This document shows, in pieces, positions 1 through 7,797 of a stretch of DNA of 64,000 bases. Both the position numbers and the translations under genes were made by a program. The DNA comes from a bacterium (GTDB lineage Bacteria > Pseudomonadota > Alphaproteobacteria > Acetobacterales > Acetobacteraceae), in the NCBI GenBank assembly GCA_026224825.1, contig JAMFRO010000005.1:1-64000 (forward strand). The letters are read 5' to 3'. The notes under the pieces are model-generated. The model was not told the DNA's origin and ran no database searches. It worked only from the letters and a program-made list of their open reading frames with translations. Each line of letters opens with the position of its first letter. The first letter of the stretch is position 1.

Positions 1-52
1 CATCGACCATCACGGCTCGCCGGACAGCACCATAAAGTTCCACTCTAAACAT
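1..52 (-). CDS. istA: IS21-family transposase IstA, N-terminal fragment
   Basis: Only the first 17 codons lie in the window; the gene runs off the left edge. The reading starts at the ATG at 52-50 and gives MFRVELYGAVRRAVMVD, which matches the well-known N terminus of IstA transposases (M-F-x-V-E-L-Y-x-x-V-R-R-A-V-M-V). IstA is the DDE transposase of IS21 elements and normally works with the ATPase IstB, which would lie beyond the edge. A purine-rich GGAAGG directly precedes the ATG. The terminal repeats of the element are just upstream, at 104-168, as expected for the istA-proximal end. The family call is firm for such a short piece; completeness of the element cannot be judged. Confidence 0.7.
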   Translation of the reverse strand, partial: MFRVELYGAVRRAVMVD

Positions 53-176
53 CCTTCCAGCCAATCAATGCCCGTCAAGGGCATCAATCGGCCTAGCAGG
101 ACCGGTACACTTTTGCGCCGCCATAAAGGCCGCAAATAAGCCGGTTCAGTGGTACACTTTGCCGCCGCTATTTATA
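1..176 (-). mobile_element. Left end of an IS21-family insertion sequence (partial)
   Basis: Two near-identical direct repeats, at 104-122 and 151-168 on the + strand (each beginning GGTACACTTT), lie upstream of the istA start. Repeated terminal transposase-binding sites of this kind are characteristic of IS21-family ends. The outer boundary is placed at about 174-180, where the reading frame of the neighbouring ABC ATPase stops matching its family. The exact terminal base is uncertain because the other end and any target duplication are outside the window. Confidence 0.6.
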
Positions 177-324
177 TCGAGATCAGGTTTCCTTCGTTGA
201 CGGTGAAATTGATATCCTTGAGGATCATCGTGCCGTCGAAGCTTTTGAATAGTGATTCGACAGAAATAATTGGCGTCTTACAGACGGTGTCGGTTTTAAG
301 GAGCTTCAAACTGGTTTCAAGCAT
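172..324 (-). pseudogene. Truncated ABC-transporter ATPase, N-terminal remnant
   Basis: An ATG at 324-322, 12 nt after the stop of the upstream oxidoreductase gene, opens a 50-codon frame. It reads like the start of an amino-acid-type ABC ATPase: P-I-I-S-V-E-S-L-F-K-S-F, then I-L-K-D-I-N-F-T-V, E-G-N-L-I-S-I. In intact relatives the next residues would be the Walker A loop (I-G-P-S-G-x-G-K-S/T). Here the frame stops with TAA at 174-172, inside sequence belonging to the IS21 end. The simplest reading is that the insertion cut the gene just before Walker A, leaving a non-functional fragment. The rest may survive beyond the element, outside the window. Confidence 0.65.
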
Positions 325-336
325 CACGGTTCGGCA

Positions 337-1365
337 TTAAACTTCGCTCACGCGGACGAGAAGCTTGCCAAAATTGCGGCCCTCAAGCATACCGATGAAC
401 GCTCCGGGGGCTCTCTCCAGCCCGTCCACTACATCTTCCCGATAGTGCACCCGCCCATCGGCGACCCACGCGGACATTTTACGATAAAACTCAGGTTGCT
501 GATCGGCAAATTCGTGCTGGATAAAGCCGCGTATCGTCAAACTTTTGGTCAGGATTTCGCGCATGGCAACGGGGAGTCGGTCGGGACCCGGCGGGGGGCC
601 AACGCTATTATATTCGGCAACCAGGCCACAGACTGGGATCCGGGCGAACTTGTTGAGCAAGGGAAACACGGCATCCCACACCATGCCGCCGACATTCTCG
701 AAATAGACGTCAATTCCATGCGGACAGGCTTGGCGCAGTTGGTCGGCGAAATCCGGGCTGCGGCGGTCCACCACGACATCGAATTTTAACTCATCTCGTA
801 CAAAGGCCAGTTTTTCCGAGCCCCCAACGATGCCAACGGCGCGGGCCCCATGAATGCGCGCGATCTGACCAACCGCCGAGCCAACCGGTCCGCAGGCCGC
901 CGCCACGACGACAGTTTCCTGCGGTTGCGGCCGGCCAATGGTCAGCAGGCCCGCGTAGGCCGTAAAGCCAGGCATGCCGAGCACCCCTAACGCTGTTGAA
1001 ATCGGCGCCACCGCCTGATCGAGTTTGCTCACGCCGGTGCCGTCGGATATGGCGTAGCTCTGCCAGCCTGAATAAGAAAGCACGATATCGCCAGGCAAGA
1101 AATCTGGGTTACGCGATTCGACGACAATTGCCACCGTACCGCCTTCCATCAGCGCTCCGATTTCCACAGGCTGGGCATAGGATCTGGCTGCGGACATGCG
1201 CCCACGCATATAAGGATCAAGCGAAAGATAGAGGATGCGCAGCAAGATCCGGCCCTCGGCAAGCGGCGGTATGGCGCCGTCTTCGAAGCGAAAACCATTC
1301 GCATCCGGGGCTCCCACCGGCCTCGCGGCCAGCACCACACGGCGATTGTTGAGCGGGCTCACCAT
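337..1365 (-). CDS. NADP-dependent oxidoreductase, CurA / LTB4 12-hydroxydehydrogenase-like
   Basis: A 342-residue medium-chain dehydrogenase/reductase of the zinc-free branch (CurA, YncB, prostaglandin reductase). Members reduce the C=C bond of alpha,beta-unsaturated ketones or aldehydes with NADPH. Visible features are the L-S-L-D-P-Y-M-R-G-R-M motif near residue 50 that defines this branch, a nucleotide-binding segment A-A-C-G-P-V-G-S-A-V-G-Q near 155-166, and the C-terminal E-G-R-N-F-G-K-L-L-V. Full length for the family. The ABC ATPase remnant follows after 12 nt, so the two were probably co-transcribed. The natural substrate is unknown. Confidence 0.85.
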   Translation of the reverse strand: MVSPLNNRRVVLAARPVGAPDANGFRFEDGAIPPLAEGRILLRILYLSLDPYMRGRMSAARSYAQPVEIGALMEGGTVAIVVESRNPDFLPGDIVLSYSGWQSYAISDGTGVSKLDQAVAPISTALGVLGMPGFTAYAGLLTIGRPQPQETVVVAAACGPVGSAVGQIARIHGARAVGIVGGSEKLAFVRDELKFDVVVDRRSPDFADQLRQACPHGIDVYFENVGGMVWDAVFPLLNKFARIPVCGLVAEYNSVGPPPGPDRLPVAMREILTKSLTIRGFIQHEFADQQPEFYRKMSAWVADGRVHYREDVVDGLERAPGAFIGMLEGRNFGKLLVRVSEV

Positions 1366-1429
1366 CGTCTATCTCCAGGAGTTGTATGTCGGCTTGAGTC
1401 CGGGGCATTTTCTATGGCCCAGTCCATGC

Positions 1430-1852
1430 TCATGCAAGATCACTGTCGTCGAGATCGGCGCAGGATAGACCAAATTGTGAAAGTGCTTCTTCCAGATAAT
1501 CAGAAAGCAGCGGTATGCCTAATACATAGTCCCCCGTCCGGCTGGTATGGTCCCGTGCGGCCTCTGCGCGAAGCTCTTCCCAATTATTTAGCGCACCGTC
1601 GCCGCGGCCAAGCCAAATCAACGTAACGAGATCAACTTGTTCATCTTCGTTCAACGCCCATATGGCGCTCGTGAGCTCAGCATAGACCGGGTCGTTACTA
1701 TGGTCTTCAAGTACGGAACGCATGCCATCGTCGGACGCGTTGGAACTGTCGCCAGGATCCGTCAGTACATCCTTGCCATCAAATTGGCGGGCTTTGTCAA
1801 TGATGAAGCATAGTTTTTCAAGTGGGATCGTAAGCTTGTCGACATCGGCCAT
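1430..1852 (-). CDS. DUF3775 domain protein
   Basis: A small acidic protein of 140 residues. The N-terminal L-T-I-P-L-E-K-L-C-F-I-I-D-K-A-R-x-F segment and the later W-A-L-N-E-D-E-Q-V-D-L-V-T-L-I-W-L-G-R-G-D stretch are hallmarks of DUF3775, a family common in alphaproteobacteria and of unknown function. No signal peptide or membrane segment is seen. It is separated from its neighbours by short gaps and is read in the same direction. Confidence 0.75.
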   Translation of the reverse strand: MADVDKLTIPLEKLCFIIDKARQFDGKDVLTDPGDSSNASDDGMRSVLEDHSNDPVYAELTSAIWALNEDEQVDLVTLIWLGRGDGALNNWEELRAEAARDHTSRTGDYVLGIPLLSDYLEEALSQFGLSCADLDDSDLA

Positions 1853-1887
1853 TTTTTTCTGCCTGGGCTTGGTGTTTGAATGAGTCG

Positions 1888-3018
1888 CTAGATGTCTATC
1901 GATGCGGGGATTTGTTGCATTGTCGGGTAGTCAGTATAGCCGTGGGCACTACCGCCATAGAGCGTTTCCTCGGCCATCATTTGGTTGAGCCGCGCGTCTT
2001 CCTCTAAGCGTACCACCAGATCAGGATTGGCGATAAAGAGACGGCCGAAAGAGACCAGATCTGCACGGCCGCTCGATACCGCGGCCATTGCCATCTCCCG
2101 GTCATAGCCGTTATTGGCCATCCAGACACCGTTGAAACGGTCCCTAAGCGCGGCATAGTCAAACGCAATACTATCTCGGGCGCCCCCAGTCTCACCTTCG
2201 ACGACGTGCAGATAGGCCAGCCCCAGTGGGCTGAGGCTTTCGGCAACATGGTTGAAGAGTGCCTGCGGCTGGCTGTCATGTGAGTCCCCCGCGGTCGAGA
2301 CCGGAGAAATCCGAACGCCCAAGCGGTCAGCGCCGATGGCGGCTGCGCAGGCCGTTGTTACTTCCAGGAGCAGTTTCGCGCGGTTTGCGATGGCGCCGCC
2401 ATAGGCATCGGTACGATGATTGGTGCCGTCGCGCAAAAACGCATCCAGCAGGTAGCCATGGGCACCGTGAAGTTCGACACCGTCGAACCCCGCCTCAATG
2501 GCGAGCGCGCAGGCGTGACGAAAATCCTCGATTATGCCCGGTATCTCATCCAGCCGGAGGGCGCGTGGCATGGAAACGTCCACGAAGCCGGCACCGGTTA
2601 GGAATGTCTTTGTATTGGCGCGGATGGCGGAAGGGCCAACTGGAGCCAGGCCGTCTTTCTGGAAGCTCGTATGGGAAACGCGGCCGGTGTGCCAAAGCTG
2701 CACGACGATGGTCCCACCCTTCGCGTGCACGGCATCGGTGACGGATCTCCACCCCCTCACTTGCTCGTCGGTGTAGCATCCGGGCGTATCGGCGTAGCCT
2801 TGCGCCTGGGCCGAAATCTGGGTGGCTTCGGCGACGATCAGGCCCGCCGTGGCGCGTTGGGCATAGTATTCACACATAAGAGGCCCGGGAACTAACCCCG
2901 GCCCGGCGCGGTTACGGGTGAGGGGAGCCATGACAATGCGATTGGAGAGTTTTAGGGCGCCGGCTTGGGTGGGTTCAAACAGCGCTCGGGCGGAACGGGT
3001 CTGGTAATGTCGTTTCAT
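1888..3018 (-). CDS. Old Yellow Enzyme family alkene reductase (NemA-like)
   Basis: An FMN-dependent ene-reductase of 376 residues in a TIM barrel. Family members reduce activated C=C bonds, nitrate esters or N-ethylmaleimide with NAD(P)H. Visible motifs include A-P-L-T-R-N-R near the N terminus, Q-L-W-H-T-G-R-V-S-H, the V-E-L-H-G-A-H-G-Y-L-L-D-x-F active-site segment with the substrate-binding His pair, and S-F-G-R-L-F-I-A-N-P-D near the C terminus. I chose the ATG at 3018 because AGGAG precedes it at normal spacing and the OYE fold starts about 10 residues later. The frame is open further upstream, but those 45 residues are not family-like. Confidence 0.88.
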   Translation of the reverse strand: MKRHYQTRSARALFEPTQAGALKLSNRIVMAPLTRNRAGPGLVPGPLMCEYYAQRATAGLIVAEATQISAQAQGYADTPGCYTDEQVRGWRSVTDAVHAKGGTIVVQLWHTGRVSHTSFQKDGLAPVGPSAIRANTKTFLTGAGFVDVSMPRALRLDEIPGIIEDFRHACALAIEAGFDGVELHGAHGYLLDAFLRDGTNHRTDAYGGAIANRAKLLLEVTTACAAAIGADRLGVRISPVSTAGDSHDSQPQALFNHVAESLSPLGLAYLHVVEGETGGARDSIAFDYAALRDRFNGVWMANNGYDREMAMAAVSSGRADLVSFGRLFIANPDLVVRLEEDARLNQMMAEETLYGGSAHGYTDYPTMQQIPASIDI

Positions 3019-3149
3019 AATGCAACTCCTGAAAGATGGCTCCGTGCCCGAGGCGAGGCATTGCCCCTCGCGGTCAATTTGGGCTTGCCCCGCTGCGGTT
3101 TGGTAACCGCGCTGGTTCCGGACTTGGGCGCCACCACGAGAGTCTAGAG

Positions 3150-3563
3150 TCAAGCTCCAGCCCAGGCCGGGGGGTCACTTGCAGGAAATGATTCCAATCC
3201 AGCCTCGTCGACAGCGTCGGCATTGGCCGCAAGGGATGGCTGAGCCAGCGGTTTACGCAATTGGACGAGATGATGAGTATTGCCCACGTCGATGATCTCG
3301 ATGCTCGTCAATTGACCGCCGGATTCATCGATAAATATCGTCGTTGGCCTGTGGATGATATGTTCCAGGCCATCAAGCGAGATGATGATGATATCGTCCT
3401 TATGGTCGTAGTTGACGCTAAAAATGCGCACCCACTCGGCCTCAACCTGGCTGCCTAATTTGAGCGATTCAACCATGACCTCGGCCAATTGCAACGGTAA
3501 CTGGGTAGAAAACTGATCAAGATATTTCCCCCAACGCCCCTTCTCCAGTTTACTTACGGCCAC
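3150..3563 (-). CDS. DUF5335 family protein
   Basis: A protein of 137 residues, read from a GTG at 3563 with AGGAGG 8 nt upstream. The sequence K-L-E-K-G-R-W-x-x-Y, then E-V-x-S-L-x-L-G-x-Q-V-E-A-E-W, Y-D-x-K-D-D and G-L-E-H-I-I-H-R-P matches DUF5335, whose function is unknown. It ends in E-S-F-P-A-S-D-P-P-A-W, a short motif found at the C terminus of various small alphaproteobacterial proteins. The frame continues upstream of the GTG without family similarity, so the longer reading is rejected. Confidence 0.75.
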   Translation of the reverse strand: MAVSKLEKGRWGKYLDQFSTQLPLQLAEVMVESLKLGSQVEAEWVRIFSVNYDHKDDIIIISLDGLEHIIHRPTTIFIDESGGQLTSIEIIDVGNTHHLVQLRKPLAQPSLAANADAVDEAGLESFPASDPPAWAGA

Positions 3564-4259
3564 GTCTTCTTCCTCCTCATTTTCGAAAATTAGCGCAAAA
3601 AAGTCATACGAACTCCGGCTCTCGCGTTTGGACCGACTGCATGGCTGCTCCATGCATCCGGTTGATGCGCACGACCCGCCAGGTGCCGGCAACCAGCCCC
3701 GAAGGCGCGCACATTGTGAGTTGCGGCGGCTTTGCGCAGCGCGATGGCGGACCACGGTTATCTATGAGGCAATAGCGGCTCACCCAGATAGACTCGGATT
3801 CTACTTAGGCTCTTTGGAAGTTTGACAGAGGCCCTATCAACCAAGCGGGCGGGTTTGGAACCTGGGCACGGGACGTAGTTTTTGAGCCGTCGAAGGTCCA
3901 CGATGTTGTCGCCAAGCATGCTGGTGGGTAACCTGAATGGATCAGCCAGGGTTGGCTGAGGCATCAGATATGACGTCGGCCCAACTTGTTGAAGGGACTG
4001 CGCGAAGCGGGTGTCGAAGCCAGCTAATTGGGATGCGGGACTTTGTCCTCACAACACGTCGGCGGTGACTTTACGGCTTGGGCGCCAGCAGGTGTCCTGT
4101 GACTTTCCATCATTTAGATGAATGTTTTCCATCTAAGAAATTTGCCGTTTTGTTTTGCTTTCTTGCCCTCACACCACGTTATGTTATGGTCGTTTTGGGT
4201 TCCCGTCCCTACGGGACGCCAGGTTTTTCCAACACCATCGCATAACATTCGTTGCGGCG
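3564..4259. other. Gene-poor interval
   Basis: About 700 bp with no gene I recognise. A minus-strand frame at 3758-3964 (68 codons, open a little further upstream) contains D-N-I-V-D-L-R-R-L-K-N-Y-V-P-C but resembles no family I know. An inverted repeat CGTCCC-TAC-GGGACG lies near 4206-4220 without a clear T-run in either direction. Base composition is lower in G+C than the block starting at 4260, so this looks like a junction between two histories. Confidence 0.4.
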
Positions 4260-5921
4260 TTAGCCCGGCAGTTGCACCGCCGCGCGCTGCAATATGCCCT
4301 CCACCGCCACACCCGCCGGGTGCGTGCCGAAGGCGTAACCATTGCCCTGCCCCAGCCGTGTTGCGCAAAATGCCTCGGCCACAGCCGGTGGCGCGTGGCG
4401 CAGCAGCAGGCTGGCGCTCAGCGCTACCGCCAGTTGTTGCGCCAGATACCGGGCGTTGCCTTCCGTGGGTTCCGGCAACGGGGCCGCCAGCCAGTCATCC
4501 AGTGCTTTATGCCCGCCTGCCGCCAGGGCAATTTCCGCCCGCAGTGCCGCCGCCGCTTCCGGCTCGCGCGTCAGCGCACGGATCACATCCAGGCAGATGA
4601 CATTGCCCGAGCCCTCCCAGAGCCCATTCACCGGGGCATCACGGTACAGCCGCGCCGCCACATGTTCCTCGACGAAGCCATTGCCGCCGTGGCATTCCAG
4701 GGCCTCCGCCGCCACGGCGGGCGCGCGTTTGCATATCCAGTATTTGGCGATGGGGGCGAGGATGCGGAACAGCGCCGCCTCCCCTGCGTCCAGTGCCGCG
4801 GCGGTGCGCATGGCCAGCCACATCGCGGCTTCGGCCTCGATGGCGAGATCCGCCAGCACGTTTGCCATCAGGGGCTGGTCGATGAGGCGGCGCTGGAACG
4901 CCGTGCGGTGGCCGGCATGGTGGATGGCAAGCGATGCCGCCTGGCGCATCAGCCCGGCCGAGCCCAAAGCGCATTCCAGCCGGGTGAGCTGCGCCATCTC
5001 CAGAATTGTCGCGATACCCCGACCCTCCTGCCCCACCAGCTCCGCCTCCAGCCCACGGAACTCCACCTCCGACGAGGCGTTGGAGCGGTTGCCGCATTTA
5101 TCCTTGAGGCGCTGCAGGAGCAGAAAATTGCGGCTGCCGTCATCACGCCAGCCTTGCGCGAGGAAGCAGGAAATCCCGGCATCGTTACGCGCCAGCGTGA
5201 GAAACAGATCCGACGTGGGAACGGAGAAGAACCATTTATGCCCGGTGAGCAGATATTTGCGCCCCCCGACCGGTACCGCGCTTGTCTGCGTCTGGCGCAG
5301 GTCGGAGCCGCCCTGTTTTTCCGTCATCGCCATGGCCACGGTGAGTGCGGTTTTTTGCGCCGGCGGCACGGGTGCCGCGTCATAGCCGGGTGAGAGAATT
5401 TTGCTCCGGAATTTTTCCAGCAACTGCGGCGCGTGGCGAAGGGCGGCCATGGAAGCAAAAGTCATGGCGGCGGGACAGCCCACACCGGCCTCGCCCTGCG
5501 ACCACAGATAGGACAAAGCAGCGCGTGCCGTATGCGCGGCCGGACGCTCCGCCGTCCAACCCAGCGGACGCTCCGCCGTCCAACCCAGCGGACGCTCCGC
5601 CGTCCAGCCCAGCGCATGCACCTCATCCGCCCGTATCATGCCCATCAACGCGTGCCAGGCGGGGTGGAATTCAACCTGGTCAATGCGGTTGCCGAAACGG
5701 TCATGCGTACGCAGCTCGGGCACGCGGCGGTTGGCCTCACGCGCCAGGGCCTGCACATGCGCAGCTCCGACGCGCGCCCCGCAAGCCTCCAACCGCCCCT
5801 CCGCCCAGGCAGCGCCAAACACCCCCACCGCATCGCGCAGCGCGGCATCGCCCAGATAGGCGTTGAAGCCGGTAAACTCCGGCGGCTGGTTTAGCACGTC
5901 ATGCGTGGCATAGCCGGACAT
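4260..5921 (-). CDS. AidB-like acyl-CoA dehydrogenase
   Basis: A flavoprotein of 553 residues, the length of the AidB / isovaleryl-CoA-dehydrogenase-like branch. The N-terminal V-L-N-Q-P-P-E-F-T-G-F-N-A-Y, the M-T-E-K-Q-G-G-S-D-L-R FAD/acyl segment, G-H-K-W-F-F-S, and the C-terminal W-E-G-S-G-N-V-I-C-L-D-V motif are all AidB-type. E. coli AidB belongs to the adaptive response to alkylation, but many homologues sit in catabolic loci and their acyl substrates are unknown. The ATG at 5921 is preceded by AGGAG. It is divergent from the VOC gene at 6100. An in-frame 24-bp repeat expands the region after residue 100. Confidence 0.82.
   Translation of the reverse strand: MSGYATHDVLNQPPEFTGFNAYLGDAALRDAVGVFGAAWAEGRLEACGARVGAAHVQALAREANRRVPELRTHDRFGNRIDQVEFHPAWHALMGMIRADEVHALGWTAERPLGWTAERPLGWTAERPAAHTARAALSYLWSQGEAGVGCPAAMTFASMAALRHAPQLLEKFRSKILSPGYDAAPVPPAQKTALTVAMAMTEKQGGSDLRQTQTSAVPVGGRKYLLTGHKWFFSVPTSDLFLTLARNDAGISCFLAQGWRDDGSRNFLLLQRLKDKCGNRSNASSEVEFRGLEAELVGQEGRGIATILEMAQLTRLECALGSAGLMRQAASLAIHHAGHRTAFQRRLIDQPLMANVLADLAIEAEAAMWLAMRTAAALDAGEAALFRILAPIAKYWICKRAPAVAAEALECHGGNGFVEEHVAARLYRDAPVNGLWEGSGNVICLDVIRALTREPEAAAALRAEIALAAGGHKALDDWLAAPLPEPTEGNARYLAQQLAVALSASLLLRHAPPAVAEAFCATRLGQGNGYAFGTHPAGVAVEGILQRAAVQLPG
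5542..5613. repeat. 24-bp tandem repeat, three units, in frame
   Basis: Three consecutive 24-bp units (5542-5565, 5566-5589, 5590-5613) within the AidB-like gene encode L-G-W-T-A-E-R-P three times. The first two units are identical and the third differs by one base. Relatives have a single copy of this loop (typically P-W-x-D-P-R-P), so the array is a recent in-frame expansion and may vary between strains. Confidence 0.9.
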
Positions 5922-6014
5922 GGGACGCTCCTGTTTTGTCACCAGACTAGCGGATTTTGCCGCCCGGATACAGAAATGTCCGGCGCGGTATTGCGCGTGG
6001 CAATATTCCGCTTT

Positions 6015-6034
6015 AAGACAGTGAACACTATCTT
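6015..6034. promoter_or_regulatory. Candidate repressor operator between aidB-like and VOC genes
   Basis: An inverted repeat AAGACAGTG-AA-CACTATCTT with 9-bp arms (8 of 9 pairs) lies in the 178-bp divergent region between starts 5921 and 6100. Its size and spacing suit a dimeric TetR-type regulator; the TetR gene at 10790 in the same locus is one candidate. Binding is inferred. Confidence 0.4.
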
Positions 6035-6099
6035 GGTGATGCACAGCTCTGCATAAGACCCGTAGACGGTCAGCAGGCTGGATGGCGTGGAGGAGTTAT

Positions 6100-6621
6100 A
6101 TGCCCGTGAACAATGTGAAGAGCGCTTTGGCGCGGCCGGAGCCCAAATACGGCGCGGGCCTGTTGCGCCATGACCATTTCCAGATTGCCTATAACACCAA
6201 TGACATGGACCAGGCCGTGGCCCTGTTTTCCGAGCGCTATGGCATCAAGGAATTCCGCCAACTGGCCGGCCCGACCCCTGCCGGCGGCAAAATCCGCATG
6301 GAAATCGGCTGGGCCGGCGGGGTGATGTATGAGCTGATCTGGGGCGAAGGGCCCGGCACCGACGTGTTTCGCGCCGGGCTGCCGGAGGACGGCTTCGCCA
6401 TGCGCCTGCACCATTTTGGCTATTACGTGCCAACCGAAGCGGCGTGGGATGAATTGCTCGTGGAAGTGAAGCAAACAGGCCGGAAAATCGTGCACCAGAC
6501 CCATGTGCCGGGGTTCTTGCGGGCGATCATCGTCGAGCAGCCGGAGCTGGGGCATTTCCTGGAGTATATCCTCCCCGAAGCCGGCGGCATCCAATTCTTT
6601 GAGGCAGCACCAAGCAACTGA
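6100..6621 (+). CDS. VOC (glyoxalase/bleomycin-resistance fold) family protein
   Basis: A protein of 173 residues with the paired beta-alpha-beta-beta-beta layout of vicinal-oxygen-chelate proteins: H-D-H-F-Q-I-A-Y-N-T-N-D-M-D-Q-A near residue 30, then F-A-M-R-L-H-H-F-G-Y-Y and E-L-G-H-F-L-E-Y in the second half. His and Glu residues at the usual metal positions are present. The start at 6100 has GAGGAG four bases upstream. It opens a tightly packed + strand operon (VOC, DUF1214, SDR, sulfotransferase, MDR, TetR). Two more VOC genes occur in the window (27140, 34405); the reaction is unknown. Confidence 0.75.
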   Translation: MPVNNVKSALARPEPKYGAGLLRHDHFQIAYNTNDMDQAVALFSERYGIKEFRQLAGPTPAGGKIRMEIGWAGGVMYELIWGEGPGTDVFRAGLPEDGFAMRLHHFGYYVPTEAAWDELLVEVKQTGRKIVHQTHVPGFLRAIIVEQPELGHFLEYILPEAGGIQFFEAAPSN

Positions 6622-6632
6622 GGGACGCACCG

Positions 6633-7796
6633 ATGGACGATTTATTTTCGCTGCTGGCACCGCTCCAAGGCGCGGTGGATGGGCTGCAGGATACCTGGCA
6701 CCCGGCTGATCCGGCGTATCGCGCCGATGTGTACCGGCAGACGATGACGAGCCTGTCCTATGCCTATTTCGCGTATTTTCATGCCACACCCGAGCACCCC
6801 GATTGGGCGCCGCTGTGGAACCCTGTTTTTACGCTGCAGCCGAACCCGGATGATATCTATCTCTACGCGCCGCTGCGGGGGGATCTGACCTATCGCGTGT
6901 CCGGCAACCGCGGCAGTTGCAAGATTTTGAGCTTCACCACGCAGCGCGCGATGTCCGGCATGGTGGATAAAATGCCCTCCCCCAGCGGGCATAATGAGGT
7001 GGATGACACCGATCTCGGCCTCGCCTTGAATGAGGATTTCGAGGTGGTTTTCAGTGCGGAAAAACCCGCCGGCTACACCGGCAAATGGGCGCCGATCGAC
7101 GCTGAGGCCGGCGGCATGATGGTGCGGTATCGCAGCTATGATTGGGCCCGGGAGGTTGATCCTGTCCTCTCCATCGAATGCCTCGACAAAGTACCGCCCA
7201 AGCCGCGCCTGTCGCCTGAGCAGATCCTCACCCGTGTTCAGGAAATGGCGAAATTTCCACGGCGCAAGACGCAACTTTACTACGGCATGCAGAATGGCGT
7301 GAAGGATCGCGTCGGCTTCAACATATTCGAGCCGATCCGTTATGCCGGTGCCCTGGCCAAGCAGGTGTACTGGCCGGCCTGCTTCCAATTGGACGATGAC
7401 GAGGCGCTCATCATCGAAACGGATCTGCCCGCGCACCGGCCGTATTGGAACATCCAGCTCAACGACCCATATTTCAACGCGCTTGAATATGTCTACAGGC
7501 TTTCCAGCCTCAACGGCCACACGGCGCAGGTGAGCACGGATGGCAAATTCCGCGCGGTGATTGCCTTGACCGACCCCGGCGTGCCGAACTGGCTGGACCC
7601 GGCTGGGTATAAGGAAGGCGGGATTTACGGGCGCTGGTTTGATTGCGACACAAACCCGACACCCATCATCAAACGCGTAAAACTGACGGCGCTGCGCGCG
7701 CATCTGCCGTCCGACACGGCGGTCGTCACGCCGGAACAACGCGCCGAGGAACTGCGCATCCGCGTACGGGCCTGTCAGCGCCGCAGGAGATGGTAA
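6633..7796 (+). CDS. DUF1214 domain protein
   Basis: A soluble-looking protein of 387 residues with no obvious signal peptide. The middle N-P-D-D-I-Y-L-Y-A-P-L-R-G-D-L-T-Y-R-V-S-G-N-R-G segment and the C-terminal block around P-Y-W-N-I-Q-L-N-D-P-Y-F-N fit the DUF1214 family, which has no settled biochemical role. A paralogue is at 16664; both lie next to a sulfotransferase and an SDR. The gene follows the VOC gene after 11 nt and its stop is one base from the SDR start, so co-expression is likely. Confidence 0.7.
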   Translation: MDDLFSLLAPLQGAVDGLQDTWHPADPAYRADVYRQTMTSLSYAYFAYFHATPEHPDWAPLWNPVFTLQPNPDDIYLYAPLRGDLTYRVSGNRGSCKILSFTTQRAMSGMVDKMPSPSGHNEVDDTDLGLALNEDFEVVFSAEKPAGYTGKWAPIDAEAGGMMVRYRSYDWAREVDPVLSIECLDKVPPKPRLSPEQILTRVQEMAKFPRRKTQLYYGMQNGVKDRVGFNIFEPIRYAGALAKQVYWPACFQLDDDEALIIETDLPAHRPYWNIQLNDPYFNALEYVYRLSSLNGHTAQVSTDGKFRAVIALTDPGVPNWLDPAGYKEGGIYGRWFDCDTNPTPIIKRVKLTALRAHLPSDTAVVTPEQRAEELRIRVRACQRRRRW

Positions 7797-7797
7797 T

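Noticed and set aside
149..340. 63-codon plus-strand frame near the window start
   Set aside because: It is antisense to the ABC ATPase remnant, which has clear family features.
3758..3964. 68-codon minus-strand frame
   Set aside because: No recognised family, no good ribosome-binding site and no coding context; left as part of the gene-poor interval.
4200..4236. CGTCCC/GGGACG hairpin as terminator of the AidB-like gene
   Set aside because: The T-run lies on the wrong side for the minus-strand gene and no + strand gene ends there.
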